DNA of 64,000 bases, taken from NCBI GenBank assembly GCA_016110215.1, contig JADWQD010000004.1, positions 1,798,001 through 1,862,000 of the forward strand, in the 5' to 3' direction. The first letter of the stretch is position 1; every line of letters begins with the position of its first letter. Of the stretch, positions 1 to 9,900 are shown piece by piece. The position numbers and the translations under genes were made by a program. The notes under the pieces were generated by a model. It was not told the DNA's origin. It ran no database searches and worked only from the letters and a program-made list of their open reading frames with translations. Origin of the DNA: Capronia americana (taxonomy: Eukaryota > Ascomycota > Eurotiomycetes > Chaetothyriales > Herpotrichiellaceae).

Positions 1-47
1 TCGACCCATGCCCGAGCCTCGGCCGTGGTGAGCTGCGACCCAGGCAT
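1..47 (-). CDS. Possible 5' end of a gene cut by the window edge
   Basis: On the minus strand an ATG at 47 opens a frame (MPGSQLTTAEARAWV...) that runs off the left edge without a stop. This could be the first 15 codons of a gene outside the window. The plus strand is also open from base 1 to a TGA at 58-60, so the stretch could equally be the last 19 codons of a gene coming from the left. Nothing here identifies a family, and the choice between the two readings is a guess. Confidence 0.2.
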   Translation of the reverse strand, partial: MPGSQLTTAEARAWV

Positions 48-60
48 GCTGCGGACCTGA

Positions 61-709
61 CAATTACAACCATCGCGTCTTTCTGCTCCGTCGATAATAT
101 CTAGTAACGTTGCACTCGCAACTCTGAACAGCAATTCTGGACCTTGTAGCAGATATCCATTCCTCATGGTCACTTGCTGCGTTGCCGTCTCACCCATGCT
201 AAGTAAGACTTGGGAACTCCTTGTGGCGTAAATCAAAGGAGAGACCGTAAACCGTGGAAGGAAATGAAGAGACATATTACCAGAAGTCCGTCGCACCTCG
301 AAGCCGAAGTGGGAGATAGCTGGCGAGACGGAGAAGGCAAAGTACGCATGAAACGAGTGTTCAACGGGCAAGAGCCACAAAGCACCAAAGGATTGAGCAA
401 GCCCTATTTCGGTATGTCAGGAATGCCTCTCGATCGCCAACGCAAGGTACTCTGTACAACGATACTAGATTGATCTTGTGTTTTATGTTTTAGACAGCTA
501 TCTTGTCCTTTCTTCGCTCGCAAGACATCAAATTTGCCACATGATGGACAATTCAACCGCTCAATCAGTAAGCAGAGCAACACCACAGTGCCATAGGGGG
601 GTATAAGATGCTAGTAATACAGATCTCTCACCAACTCCTTGCTGGGGAATGCATCACCAAACACACCTTAATGAGGACATCCGATCTAGCTCAGCACATA
701 ATGCATATG
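61..709. other. Intergenic, no gene recognised
   Basis: Only short unsupported open frames occur, on both strands, without recognisable domains or codon bias. It presumably holds the 3' untranslated region of the minus-strand kinase gene and flanking sequence of whatever lies to the left. Confidence 0.5.
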
Positions 710-2180
710 TCAGCGACGCTGTCTCTTCTCCTCCTTTTCAAAAGCCTCAAGAGCTTCTCTCTCCTCCCGCTCGTCTTCGTCTTCGACCGGTTCGGTGAAG
801 AATGGATGGTGTAACGCCTCCTTCGCACTCCAGCGCCTGTGAGGATCGAGCTCGAGAAGACCATGGAGGAACTCCACAGCCTGTTCTTCGCCCCTCCGGA
901 GAGTATCGGACGTTCTCTCTCGGCAACTAGCCCAGAGAATGATCTTCTCGAAGCTAAAGCCACGCTCACCGATAGTTTCTATGTTTGTCTCAAAAACTTG
1001 GCCATGCATTCCAGCAACAGCTTGCATTTTTTTCCTTCCAAAGATGGAGGCCATCTCAATCATGGCGTCGACATCGTCAGCGCTGTTAAAGAACGGGAAG
1101 CGCCGTGCCAGGAGCGTAAGGAGAATCACGCCAGCAGACCAAATATCGATCTTTGTAGTCTGGGAAGTGCATTTAAACAGAACTTCTGGTGCTCGGAAGC
1201 CACGTGTGCCCGCCCTGTTGGCTCTCCGCGATGGTCGACTATCGTTCTTAGGGTAGGTCTGCGACTGCAGGTCTTGGGTAGAATGCAAAAGTTGGACAGC
1301 ATAGGAATTCATGAACCTGTCTCTCCTCTTGTGACTCGGCTCTTGACAAAGACAGGGTTGCCAGTCAGTCCCTTGGCGCTCAGCCAGCCCAAAGTCGACG
1401 AGAACACCTGCCCTGCGAGAATGGTCGTAGAGAAAGTTGGTGGGCTTGATATCGCGATGTAGGATGCCCGCTTGATGGACGTGCCTGAGGCCGTGGAGAA
1501 GACAGCGGAAGTAGTGTCGCATGTCGTTGATGAGAAAGTCTCGGTAGTAGAGGCGGAAATCCAAGTGTCTGAAGTATGGCAGCACGGCGATCACCTGGTC
1601 CAAGTGACGGAAGGCTGTCAACAGCGGGCATATGTAGGGAGAGTGTCGTAGCTCGTGCAGTAGTTCCAGCTCGTTCATGATGCGATGCGGCGAGGACGTC
1701 ACGTATATCTTCTTCAATGCCACAATCTGAGGCTTGCGCCTTGTCTTCCTCCTCTTCGCGGGTGGCATCTCTGCCTCGGACTCTTCCATAGGTTCGCCAT
1801 TCTCCTGGTCTACCTCGTCTGATAGAGTGAGTTGCTCGGCTTTGTACACGGTAGAGAATGTCCCTGAAAGGCAGGTCAGCAATAGCATGGAGACGAGCAT
1901 CGTCCTGGTACGTACCTTCACCAATGCGGTTGATCAGCCTGTATTTTTGAGAGATGCCCTTGAAGTTTTCTTCGAGCCTGCGCATGTCCTCGACGACACT
2001 CTCATCAACCTCATCATCGCTTTCCTCAGAGGATTCCGACATGGATTCACCCTCCCCTTCGCCTTCACTCCGAAGATCACCCTCTTCAGAGTAGTCCGGC
2101 TGGGCCATGTCTGTCTCTACTTGGTCTGTTGAGAGGTCGTACTGAGCATCCTCGTGAATCGCAATTGCAGCCTGAGCCAT
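710..2180 (-). CDS. CDC7: Cdc7-like (DDK) serine/threonine protein kinase
   Basis: Exons 2180-1916 and 1863-710 give 472 aa. The 52-nt intron (GTACGT...CAG, branch-like CTGAC) splits the glycine loop; joining it restores GEGTFSTVYKAE at about residues 87-98. Other kinase landmarks are IVALKKI (ATP lysine), HRDIKPTNF (catalytic loop), DFGLAE (metal loop) and FRAPEVLF (activation segment end), with a basic insert between DFG and APE as in Cdc7 kinases. The N-terminus is acidic and Ser-rich (about residues 30-65), with a basic PPAKRRKTRRK stretch after the glycine loop. Cdc7 with its Dbf4 partner phosphorylates MCM helicase to fire replication origins in the nucleus. The start is the ATG after a CAA-rich leader; a longer upstream frame exists but lacks similarity. 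It is divergent from condensin Cnd1. Symbol assigned by family resemblance. Confidence 0.88.
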
Positions 2181-2246
2181 CTTGTTGTTGTTGTTGTGTC
2201 TGTGTCGGTCCTTCCCTGCTGCAGGCCGTGGTGCGTCCTGCCAATG

Positions 2247-2252
2247 ACGCGT
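2247..2252. promoter_or_regulatory. ACGCGT box (MluI cell-cycle box-like), copy 1
   Basis: A perfect palindromic ACGCGT lies 67 nt upstream of the kinase ATG and about 440 nt upstream of the condensin ATG. In yeasts this hexamer is the binding core of MBF (Mbp1/Swi6-type factors), which drives G1/S transcription. Function here is inferred from gene context only. Confidence 0.45.
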
Positions 2253-2309
2253 TTCGTCTTCTTCGTCGGTGGTATCTCCTCCTCGGGGGTCCGTCAACAC
2301 GACATTGTA

Positions 2310-2315
2310 ACGCGT
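2310..2315. promoter_or_regulatory. ACGCGT box (MluI cell-cycle box-like), copy 2
   Basis: A second perfect ACGCGT lies 63 nt from the first in the same divergent promoter. Paired sites are typical of MBF-controlled promoters in yeasts. The hexamer also occurs elsewhere in this GC-rich window, so chance is not excluded. Confidence 0.45.
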
Positions 2316-2694
2316 ATTTGAGGTCCTGGGAGCCAGTGCTCGCTTGGAATTTGGCTGTTTGGGGCAGAGGCTCTCAAGAACGCCTCTGGCGCTCTGTCGC
2401 AATTTCATGGAGCTGGTCTCTTGGTGTTTATATGTGGGGCATATCCGCCAACACGCTTTGGGAAATCCGTCAACAACACACAAGGCCCAACTGGTCGCAG
2501 GCAGGTTGGTGAGCAACAACTTGGTTCAGAGTTCAGACGCAATTGAAAAGCGGCGCAGATGGGTTTGGGCGGCCACCGTGCAACAGCAAAACTCCGGTGA
2601 AGATTGCGACCATCGCCTTGCTTTCCTGCCGGACTCGATCAACAACCTCCCACCTGCATCCGCCGCGACCACCGATTCCCCCACAACGACGTGG

Positions 2695-5600
2695 ATGATC
2701 CCAGACATGGACGACCAAGTTGATTTCGACATCAATGAGTCGCTCAAGCTGTATCTTAGTGATGCGACTACGATCCCTACCCTCGAGGCTGCGTCTGAGC
2801 TGCTTGACTGCGAGAATGACCCCGAGACCCTCACGCCAGCATTGGTGGACAGTGTCTTGGAACCCGTCATAGATATTATTACAGAGAACTCTGAAGGACT
2901 ATCGAGAAGTTCGACATTTGATACCCTACAGTTTCTGTTAAAGTGCGCGCCTACCGCTACCTCCGTTGCCCCCATTCATTCCCTTGGATTTCCTGCTAAA
3001 CTATTTCATGTGTGCAGACAGTCTTCCGTCTTATCGACCCAGTCACTGAGCAAGATCCTGAACCTCATTGTGTCCGGCTTGTCAACTGCAGCGGATGCCG
3101 CAAACCATGACATTGAGAACGACGAGCAGGAGACCCTGCACCAACACAAGCGCTTGCTGGAAATGTACGGCTTTCTCCTCCAATGGTCGATCTCGGCTGT
3201 CGAGACGAAAGCGCAGGAAAAGTCCTCAACGGCTCCGGCCAGAAGAGGTGGCAAGGGAACAAAGTCAAAGTCGAATTCCAAAGACGAAAAATGGGATTCT
3301 TCAAACCAGATACAGGCCGCCATGGACGTCATGTGCCGCGTGATGAAACTGAGGTTGAACCGGGTCTTTCAAACTACATCCGATCGCGATACTTTTATCA
3401 ACCTGTTCACCAGGTCAGTGTACCTGATTATGGAGAGCGAGGCCAGGGTCAAAATCACAGCGGTCCGTATGTTCTGCTTCAAGGTGCTCTGTGTTGCTGT
3501 AAAGCATCACGGTCACGGATTGGGGGCACAAACATCCATTGTGCAGAACCTTACCTACTTCGAGCACCTGTCGGAACCCATGGCCGAGTTCCTCCACATC
3601 TTGTCAGAACAATACGATTACCCTCACCTATCAGCCGAGATTCTCAGAGAGCTGGCTGCAAAAGAGTTCAGTCAAAATGATACCAAAGGGCCGAAGTCAG
3701 TCTCGGCATTCATCGTCAAACTTTCAGAGCTGGAGCCGAGGCTGGTCATTAAAGAGATGGGTCTCCTGGCTAAGTTCCTGGACAGCGAGTCACACGTGCT
3801 GAGATGTGCCGTCATTGAGGTTTGCGGGAACCTGCTCGCGGACTTGAGCAAGCAAGAGGAGAAGAGCGAAACCACCAAGATCCAGATCAATGCTTTTTTC
3901 GATACTCTCGAACAGCGCTTTCTCGACACTGCGCCGTTTTGCAGAGTCCGGACAATGCAGGTGCTGACCAAGATATGCGACCTGGAGCAGAAGTTTCCTA
4001 AGAGGAGGCAACATGCCACTGAACTTGCGATGCAAAGCTTACAGGACAAAAGCAGCAATGTCCGGCGCAATGCAATCAAGCTGCTGAAGAAACTGGTGTC
4101 TTCGCATCCATTCAGCCTGATGCACGGAGGGCAACTCTCACACATCGATTGGACGAAACGACTCGAGGTAGTCGAAAGAGAGCTGGATGCTCTGAAGCCG
4201 CCGCCAGACTCGCCTGGGCTGGCACGAACAGCTGCGGGTGAAGAGCGAGTCGACCAAGAACTCCTTGATGAAGCTACTCAAGCAGAAGTCGAGCCGAAAG
4301 AGATGACTGAAGAGGAACAGATCGCGGCTCTCAAAAAGGCCCAGGAAGAGGCTGTGACATCTGAGGCTATTGGCAAACTCCAGTTGACTCGAAAATATTA
4401 CCTTGAGGCGCTCAGGTTCATCGAAATCATCCACGAAGCATCAGAGTTTGCAGTTCAGTTATTGTCGTCACCCAACAAGACGGAAGTTATCGACGTGATG
4501 GACTTCTTTGTCACTATCGACGCATTTAAGGTCGAAACCGCTCGGAAAGGCATCCGACGCATGCTGCGGTTGATTTGGACCAAAGGAAACAGTGATGAAG
4601 GGAAAGGAGTCCAGACTCATCTTATCGACAATTACAAGAATCTCTTCTTCGATGCCCCAGAGACGTTCACCGCCAACGATGCCGCCAACTTCATTGCAAG
4701 GAATATGATCAGCTTGACATTCGGAGCCACGCCTGCAGAGCTAACGTCGCTCGAACAGCTGCTAAGCACAATGTTCAAGGCTGGCCACATCTCCGAAATG
4801 GTGGTTTCCAAGCTGTGGCAGGTGTATGGTGTCAACAAGGAAATTTCCAGAGCGCAGAGAAGAGGAGCCATCATCGTGCTCGGTATGATTGCTCTCGCGA
4901 ACCCGGAAGTCGTGGTGAAGGAAATCGACACTATGCTCCGGGTTGGTCTAGGACAGCTGGGCCGGGCAGATTTTGTTCTCGCCAAGTTCACTTGCGTCGC
5001 TCTTCGACGGATGATCCCAACCGCGAAGAAGGCTCAAGAGAAGACCACTGGTGGTTTGTCAAAGATGCCCAACAACCACGAGGTGTTGCGTATGCTTGCA
5101 TCCATACTTCTCACAATTTCGACCAGCAAAGACTGGTATGGCATGGCAGAACAGGCCGTCAGTGCGATCTACGTGCTCTCAGATCATCCAGATGTCTTGT
5201 GCTCAGAAGTACTCAGGCAGAAGACTCGACTCGTATTCCAGCAGACGAAAGACCTCAAGTCAATGTCGAGGACACCATCTCCTGAACCTGATGCAATGGA
5301 CATTGATGGAGAGGAAGACGTTGCTAACCCTGAAAATGAGGCACCAGAGCCCGAAATCGCTCCTACAAAGCAGGAGAAGCCCTCACTCGCACTTTCGCAA
5401 CTGTTGTTTACTGTTGGCCATATCGCTATCAAGCAAATCGTGCATCTTGAGCTGTGCGAACTTGATTTCAAGCGACGGAAACAACAGCAGGAGAAGGACA
5501 AGCCAGCATCAAACCAGTCTCCAGAGAAATCATCAGGTCCCACCCCAGGCAGACGGAAGAAGACTGCGGCCGAAGAAGTGCTTGCAGAGAAAGAAAAGGA

Positions 5601-6985
5601 AGAAGAGAAAGACGAGTTGGACCTAATCGGCGGAACGACCGAAGACGATTTCACTGAAGCTATTGCGCACATTCGAGAACGCGAGTTGCTGTACGGTCCT
5701 AGCTCACTGCTCGCCAACTTCGGACCATTGGTAACAGAAATCTGCGCCAACAACACCGCCTACAAAGACCGCAATCTCCAAGCTCAAGCCACTCTTTGTC
5801 TCGCAAAACTTATGTGCGTGAGTGGCGAGTACTGTGAAAAGAACCTCCCTCTCTTGATCACCATTCTCGAACGCTCCTCCGACCCTATCGTGCGCTCCAA
5901 CGCCGTGATCGCACTAGGCGACATGGCTGTGTGCTTCAACCACCTGATCGATGAGAACACCGACTTTCTGTACCGCCGCCTCAATGATGCAGATGAATCT
6001 GTCAAGCGCACCTGTCTTATGACTCTCACCTTCCTGATCCTCGCCGGGCAGGTCAAGGTCAAGGGTCAACTCGGCGAAATGGCCAAGTGTCTCGAAGATG
6101 GGGACAAGAAAATTGCTGATCTGGCGAGAATGTTCTTCTCGGAGTTGGCAACGAAAGACAATGCTGTGTACAATCAGTTCGTGGACATGTTTAGTGTTCT
6201 CACGCAAGAAGGGCCACTAGAGGGTGGTGTTATGGAGGAAGAGGCTGTCAAGAGGATTCTCAAGTTCTTGTGTGGCTTTATTGAGAAGGTACGTGAACCA
6301 TCCCTTGTTTTGCTGATCTCAATTGCATGCGATGTTGGAAAGAACGAATTCGTTCATTGCAAGCAATCAGAAGAGAACCGAAACTGTCGCTATATAGATT
6401 TCTCCAGCACTTTGTCTTCTGCAATCGACCATAGGATGTGGAAAACAGGGCTTCCCGTTCGCTCAGCCGTACTTAAGCCACATGCCGGTTCGTTAGTACC
6501 AAGGTGGGTGACCACTTGGGAATCCGGACTGTTGATTGTTTTTGTTTTTGGTTGGTCAGTTAGTACCATGATGGGTGACCATTTCGGAATCCTGCTTGGG
6601 AATCCTGGCCGTTGCTCGCCTTCGGGTTGGCTCCATGTTTTTCATTTGGTTCTGGGTTCAGAATCGAGACTGGAAGATAGTGGATGGGATTCTCTGACTT
6701 GCTTGCTTGAGCGGCTTCTGTGCCTCTTCCGGCCGTTCTATTCCAACAGTCGTTGCTCCCACTCGCCATTTCCTCCCCATCCTTCGACGCGCTAACAAGT
6801 CCACGCAGGATAAACACGCCAAAAATCTAGCTGAGAAGCTCGCCGCGCGACTTAACCGGTGCGTGAACAAGCGACAGTGGGACGACACCGCATATGCTCT
6901 GTCTCTGCTGCAGCATAAGAATGAGGAGATTGTGAAGAGGGTGCAGGAAGGGTATCGCGTTGTTGAAATTGGGACAGAGGCATGA
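2695..6985 (+). CDS. CND1: Condensin complex HEAT-repeat subunit 1 (Cnd1/Ycs4 family)
   Basis: Exons 2695-6288 and 6809-6985 encode 1256 aa, the usual size for this non-SMC condensin subunit. The protein is alpha-helical with HEAT-like repeats: an N-terminal Cnd1 domain beginning VDFDINESLKLYL, a charged linker (about 850-970), and the C-terminal Cnd1 domain with RNLQAQATLCLAKLMC, RSNAVIALGDM and DESVKRTCLMTLTFL. It organises mitotic chromosomes with the Smc2-Smc4 pair. The start is the ATG just before the conserved FDINE segment; the open frame extends further up but without similarity, and the next ATG at 2707 is also possible. Exon 2 rejoins the conserved FIEK/DKHAKNLAEKL sequence exactly, ending in the conserved YALSLLQHKNEEIVKRV tail. 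The intron is 520 nt, about ten times the local norm, and houses a 5S rRNA gene on the same strand. Confidence 0.9.
6421..6539 (+). rRNA. 5S ribosomal RNA gene inside a condensin intron
   Basis: These 119 nt match the fungal 5S pattern along the whole length: GACCATAGG near the 5' end, CAGGGCTTCCCGT, GCTCAGCCGTACTTAAGCC, and GGGTGGGTGACCAC...GGGAATCC near the 3' end. The latter two stretches contain the internal A-box and C-box promoter regions used by RNA polymerase III. The 5' CAATC pairs with the 3' GATTG to close the terminal stem. Two runs of five T follow at 6539-6543 and 6545-6549, fitting a Pol III terminator. Dispersed single 5S genes are normal in filamentous ascomycetes; lying wholly within a protein-coding intron is not. 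Ends are set by alignment to remembered fungal 5S sequences and may be off by one or two bases. Confidence 0.87.
6559..6617 (+). pseudogene. Truncated 5S rRNA-like fragment, internally duplicated
   Basis: GTTAGTACCA...TGGGTGACCA...GGAATCC at 6559-6592 repeats the 3' third of the adjacent 5S gene (6492 onward). A second CTTGGGAATCCTGGCCGTTG at 6595-6614 repeats the very 3' end again. No 5' half is present. It is best read as a broken, partly doubled 5S copy sitting in the same intron, 20 nt after the intact gene. Confidence 0.7.
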
Positions 6986-9900
6986 TAATTGACGGCAAGG
7001 CGACCTTCGGAGTGAGATGGCTAATGATGATACGAAATGATGGAGTGGATTGCGCATGGCAGCTCATGCTATCTATGTTCGTGCTTGGTTCTGGATTAGT
7101 GCGTTGGGACACTGCTGTTCCGGTACTCGAGAGGAATGACTCGAGCCTTGTACATTCTCATGCGTACGTTGTTGTCGGCAAGAACAAACACAGTGGACAT
7201 CATCATTTTGGGCAAAGTCAACTGCTGTGTACTGTAGATGCAAGCGGCGATGTCCTGCGAGTATCCTCCGTACCTGCAAGGGACACTTTCCTTGCTTGAT
7301 CCTCTAGTTCAAGACACCTCACAAGTGAAATTTTGCTACGCTGGCTGAGGTAGGCGCTCCTCGCTGCCGCCGAAAGTACAAAGTCATTCCAAGTGTACTG
7401 CTCCGAGGATTCGAACGTAGTAGTCAAGGATTCATTGCTGCTACTATAGCTAGTTAATGTAGTGGTTATCTCTCTTTGCAGGAATAGCTTCCAGCGTGGA
7501 AGAGACCCAAACCAAGCCAGCCCTTCCTGCTTGAACAGTGCCGGACGGTTTCGTCCCAGATCTACAAGGTGCGTACGTCTGCCGATCACTTTGCCTTTGG
7601 GGTGTGGGAGACCTCCATCACCCTCGCCGGGCTGGCTGTGGATTGAACCGTTCCGGCCCAACCGGTCCCTTGAAGGTAAAGAAAGTTTCCAGACCGGGAT
7701 ACATCCTCGTTCTTACCTTGTAGTGAATGATGCTTATGCTGGATGTCTCGGGACGGAAGAAGCGATTTCTTACTTGTTGTTCGTCTTGAGGTCGGTGTGT
7801 TGGACTGGCGCGGGTCTCTTGTGTCTCATCCCAAGGTAGTCTTCATGATAGTCTGGTCCATGCAGGAAAGACGTCAAGGACTCACCGCTCCTGTCAGGCG
7901 GGGGAAACACCTCCTTTGACGAGTGTCCGTAGTGTTGGGTGCAGAGGGCTCTGAATCAATTGCGTCAGCAAGCTTCGGAATGCAGATGATCCTCCCATAA
8001 TGTGCTGCGGAGTGTCCCATTGCGTGCTGTGCATGTGCGCTGTTTAGGTCCATGATAACAACTTGAAGGCCGGATCGATCGGCACGATGCTGTGGACGCT
8101 GTGCTATGAGACGCAAGTTGTTCAGGCTCTGCGCAAGCGTTCGCGGGCTGTGATCCTCATTCTGACTAACGAACCATGCCAGTTGGGGGCAGACGGGCCG
8201 AGATAAGGTATCTGGGAGGAGTGTAAGTATTTGTGACGGTCCATGTGGCTTGCTTAGCAAATCCGGGTGAGATACCATTTCCTCACTATGTCCGAGGACG
8301 ACGAGGCTGCAGGCTGATGTTTCCCGCAGGAAAGGACTTCCAACTCACTTACGGCTAGACGACCGAGAGGGTTTGGGTTTCTTAGCATTCGCCGGAAGTA
8401 GCTTGCTTTCAAACGCGGGCGGTATGCCTGCTTTTATGCCTTGTCCCGAGCCGTCTGACGTGCGATGCTGCTTGCTTATATAAAGCGGTGGATTTGCTGG
8501 ATCGGCGGCATCGTCGCGTGGCTATCTACGGAGAAGATACCCGTTTGCCACAGTGTACCGAGCCGCGCAGGTAACGGGGAGGTCCTGATAAGGTTCTCAA
8601 GTCAGATCCGCGTCGGCGACGTCCTTTTGTGTCCTCTTCTCCGCTCTTCGGGATAGACCTCGATCGGGTTAGGCTCGAGGATCCACGGAGTTTGTCCCAG
8701 ATACAGCGTTCGAGCCTTGACCGTCGTTCAAAGTCGAATCTGAGAGGGCCGCTTTCCATGCTTACGTAGGTACAGTACTAGTAGTTGTTGATGTGCAGAA
8801 GGACGCGGATGAGATACCCGTTTCTTTCAATGATCCGCTTACCAATGCTCGTGTCTCCAGCCTGGTACGAGTGCCGAGAAAACTTCCGTCAATAGGGAAT
8901 AGACTCCCTATTTCGCACTTTCACGGACGCAACCGGATCTGGTGGCTGCCAAAGCGGCCAGAGACTACACCCTGATACAGCTCTATTCCGTGCCGTCTGT
9001 GGCTGCAGAAACACATCATGCACGACCAGGATCGCGCTGCACGTCCGGGATCTTCAGAGTTTGAGAGAGACAGGAGCAGGTCTCGGCCTGGTCACCTTCT
9101 GGAACACGTAGAATGACCTTGAGATTGTCCTTCAGGTGAAACTAGACCATAAAGAGATGTTGGAATGTTGGCTCATGCACGAACGGCTGTCAGGTCTCGA
9201 CGCTCGAGAGGAATTTCACCTAGTCAGGGGCTTGCATCTCGGGGCAAGTCGAGTTACGCCATGTCAGAGACTGTTCTTCTTCGAGTAATGGGTTGCAGGA
9301 GTCAATTGGATGGATGGCTCCGTGCAGGGACGGCACGCGCTTGCCTTCGTATTCGGAGAGGGGGCTTGCAGATCGTTTGAACATGTGGAAACGATGCGGG
9401 AAGTTGGAAAGTGCGAAGGGTATCGCGACGCGAGGAGTTTCTCGCCCAGACTTCTGAAACAGTCGTTAAGGCTGAGAAAAGGCGCGTTCTGAAACGCTGG
9501 CGGGGAAAAGAAGCGGTTGATCGAAGTGGACAACACGTGATGGTGATCACAGGCATGGGTGCCCGTGCCGATTCCGGAATTGGTAGGATCAATAGAGTTG
9601 GACTGGCCCTGTGAGTCCACGGCTCGAGAGTCCGTGCAAAGACGCCTGGCAGCGCTGTCATTGGAGTTGCTGGAAATCTAGACTTTTTCTCATTGCACGC
9701 AGGAGAAAGGGGCATATGAGAGAGTAAGCGACTCGAAAATTAGGGATCTTACCGTGCAGTGAGAGGAATGCACGCTCTCGCTGCGGAGTACGAGGTAATT
9801 GGGGAGCGTCGATGAAGTGCCGAACGACGCAGGATTGAGGTCTGGACCATGAATCAAGGAGTTGCTGTGGATCCTCTGACGGTATGGCTGTTCGGGGACT

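Larger units (their letters stand above)
2181..2694. promoter_or_regulatory. Shared divergent promoter of CDC7 and condensin CND1
   Basis: These 514 nt separate the two start codons, so both genes must take their upstream control from here. The stretch holds two perfect ACGCGT hexamers (listed separately) and a CAA/TTG triplet run just before the kinase start. No clear TATA box was seen. Confidence 0.6.

Noticed and set aside
2344..2694. Longer N-terminus for the condensin subunit
   Set aside because: The added 117 codons have no similarity, overlap the divergent promoter, and conserved sequence begins just after the ATG at 2695.
7390..7420. GGATTCGAAC, resembling a minus-strand tRNA T-arm
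   Set aside because: The T-stem bases do not pair and no cloverleaf fits upstream.
7447..7560. tRNA-like D-arm (TAGTGGTTATC)
   Set aside because: No matching acceptor stem, anticodon arm or TTCGA-type T-arm could be placed downstream.
7874..8278. Minus-strand frame with ankyrin-like phrase GHSAAHYGRI
   Set aside because: Only one weak partial repeat, no flanking repeats, no consistent exon structure; kept only as a possible relic.
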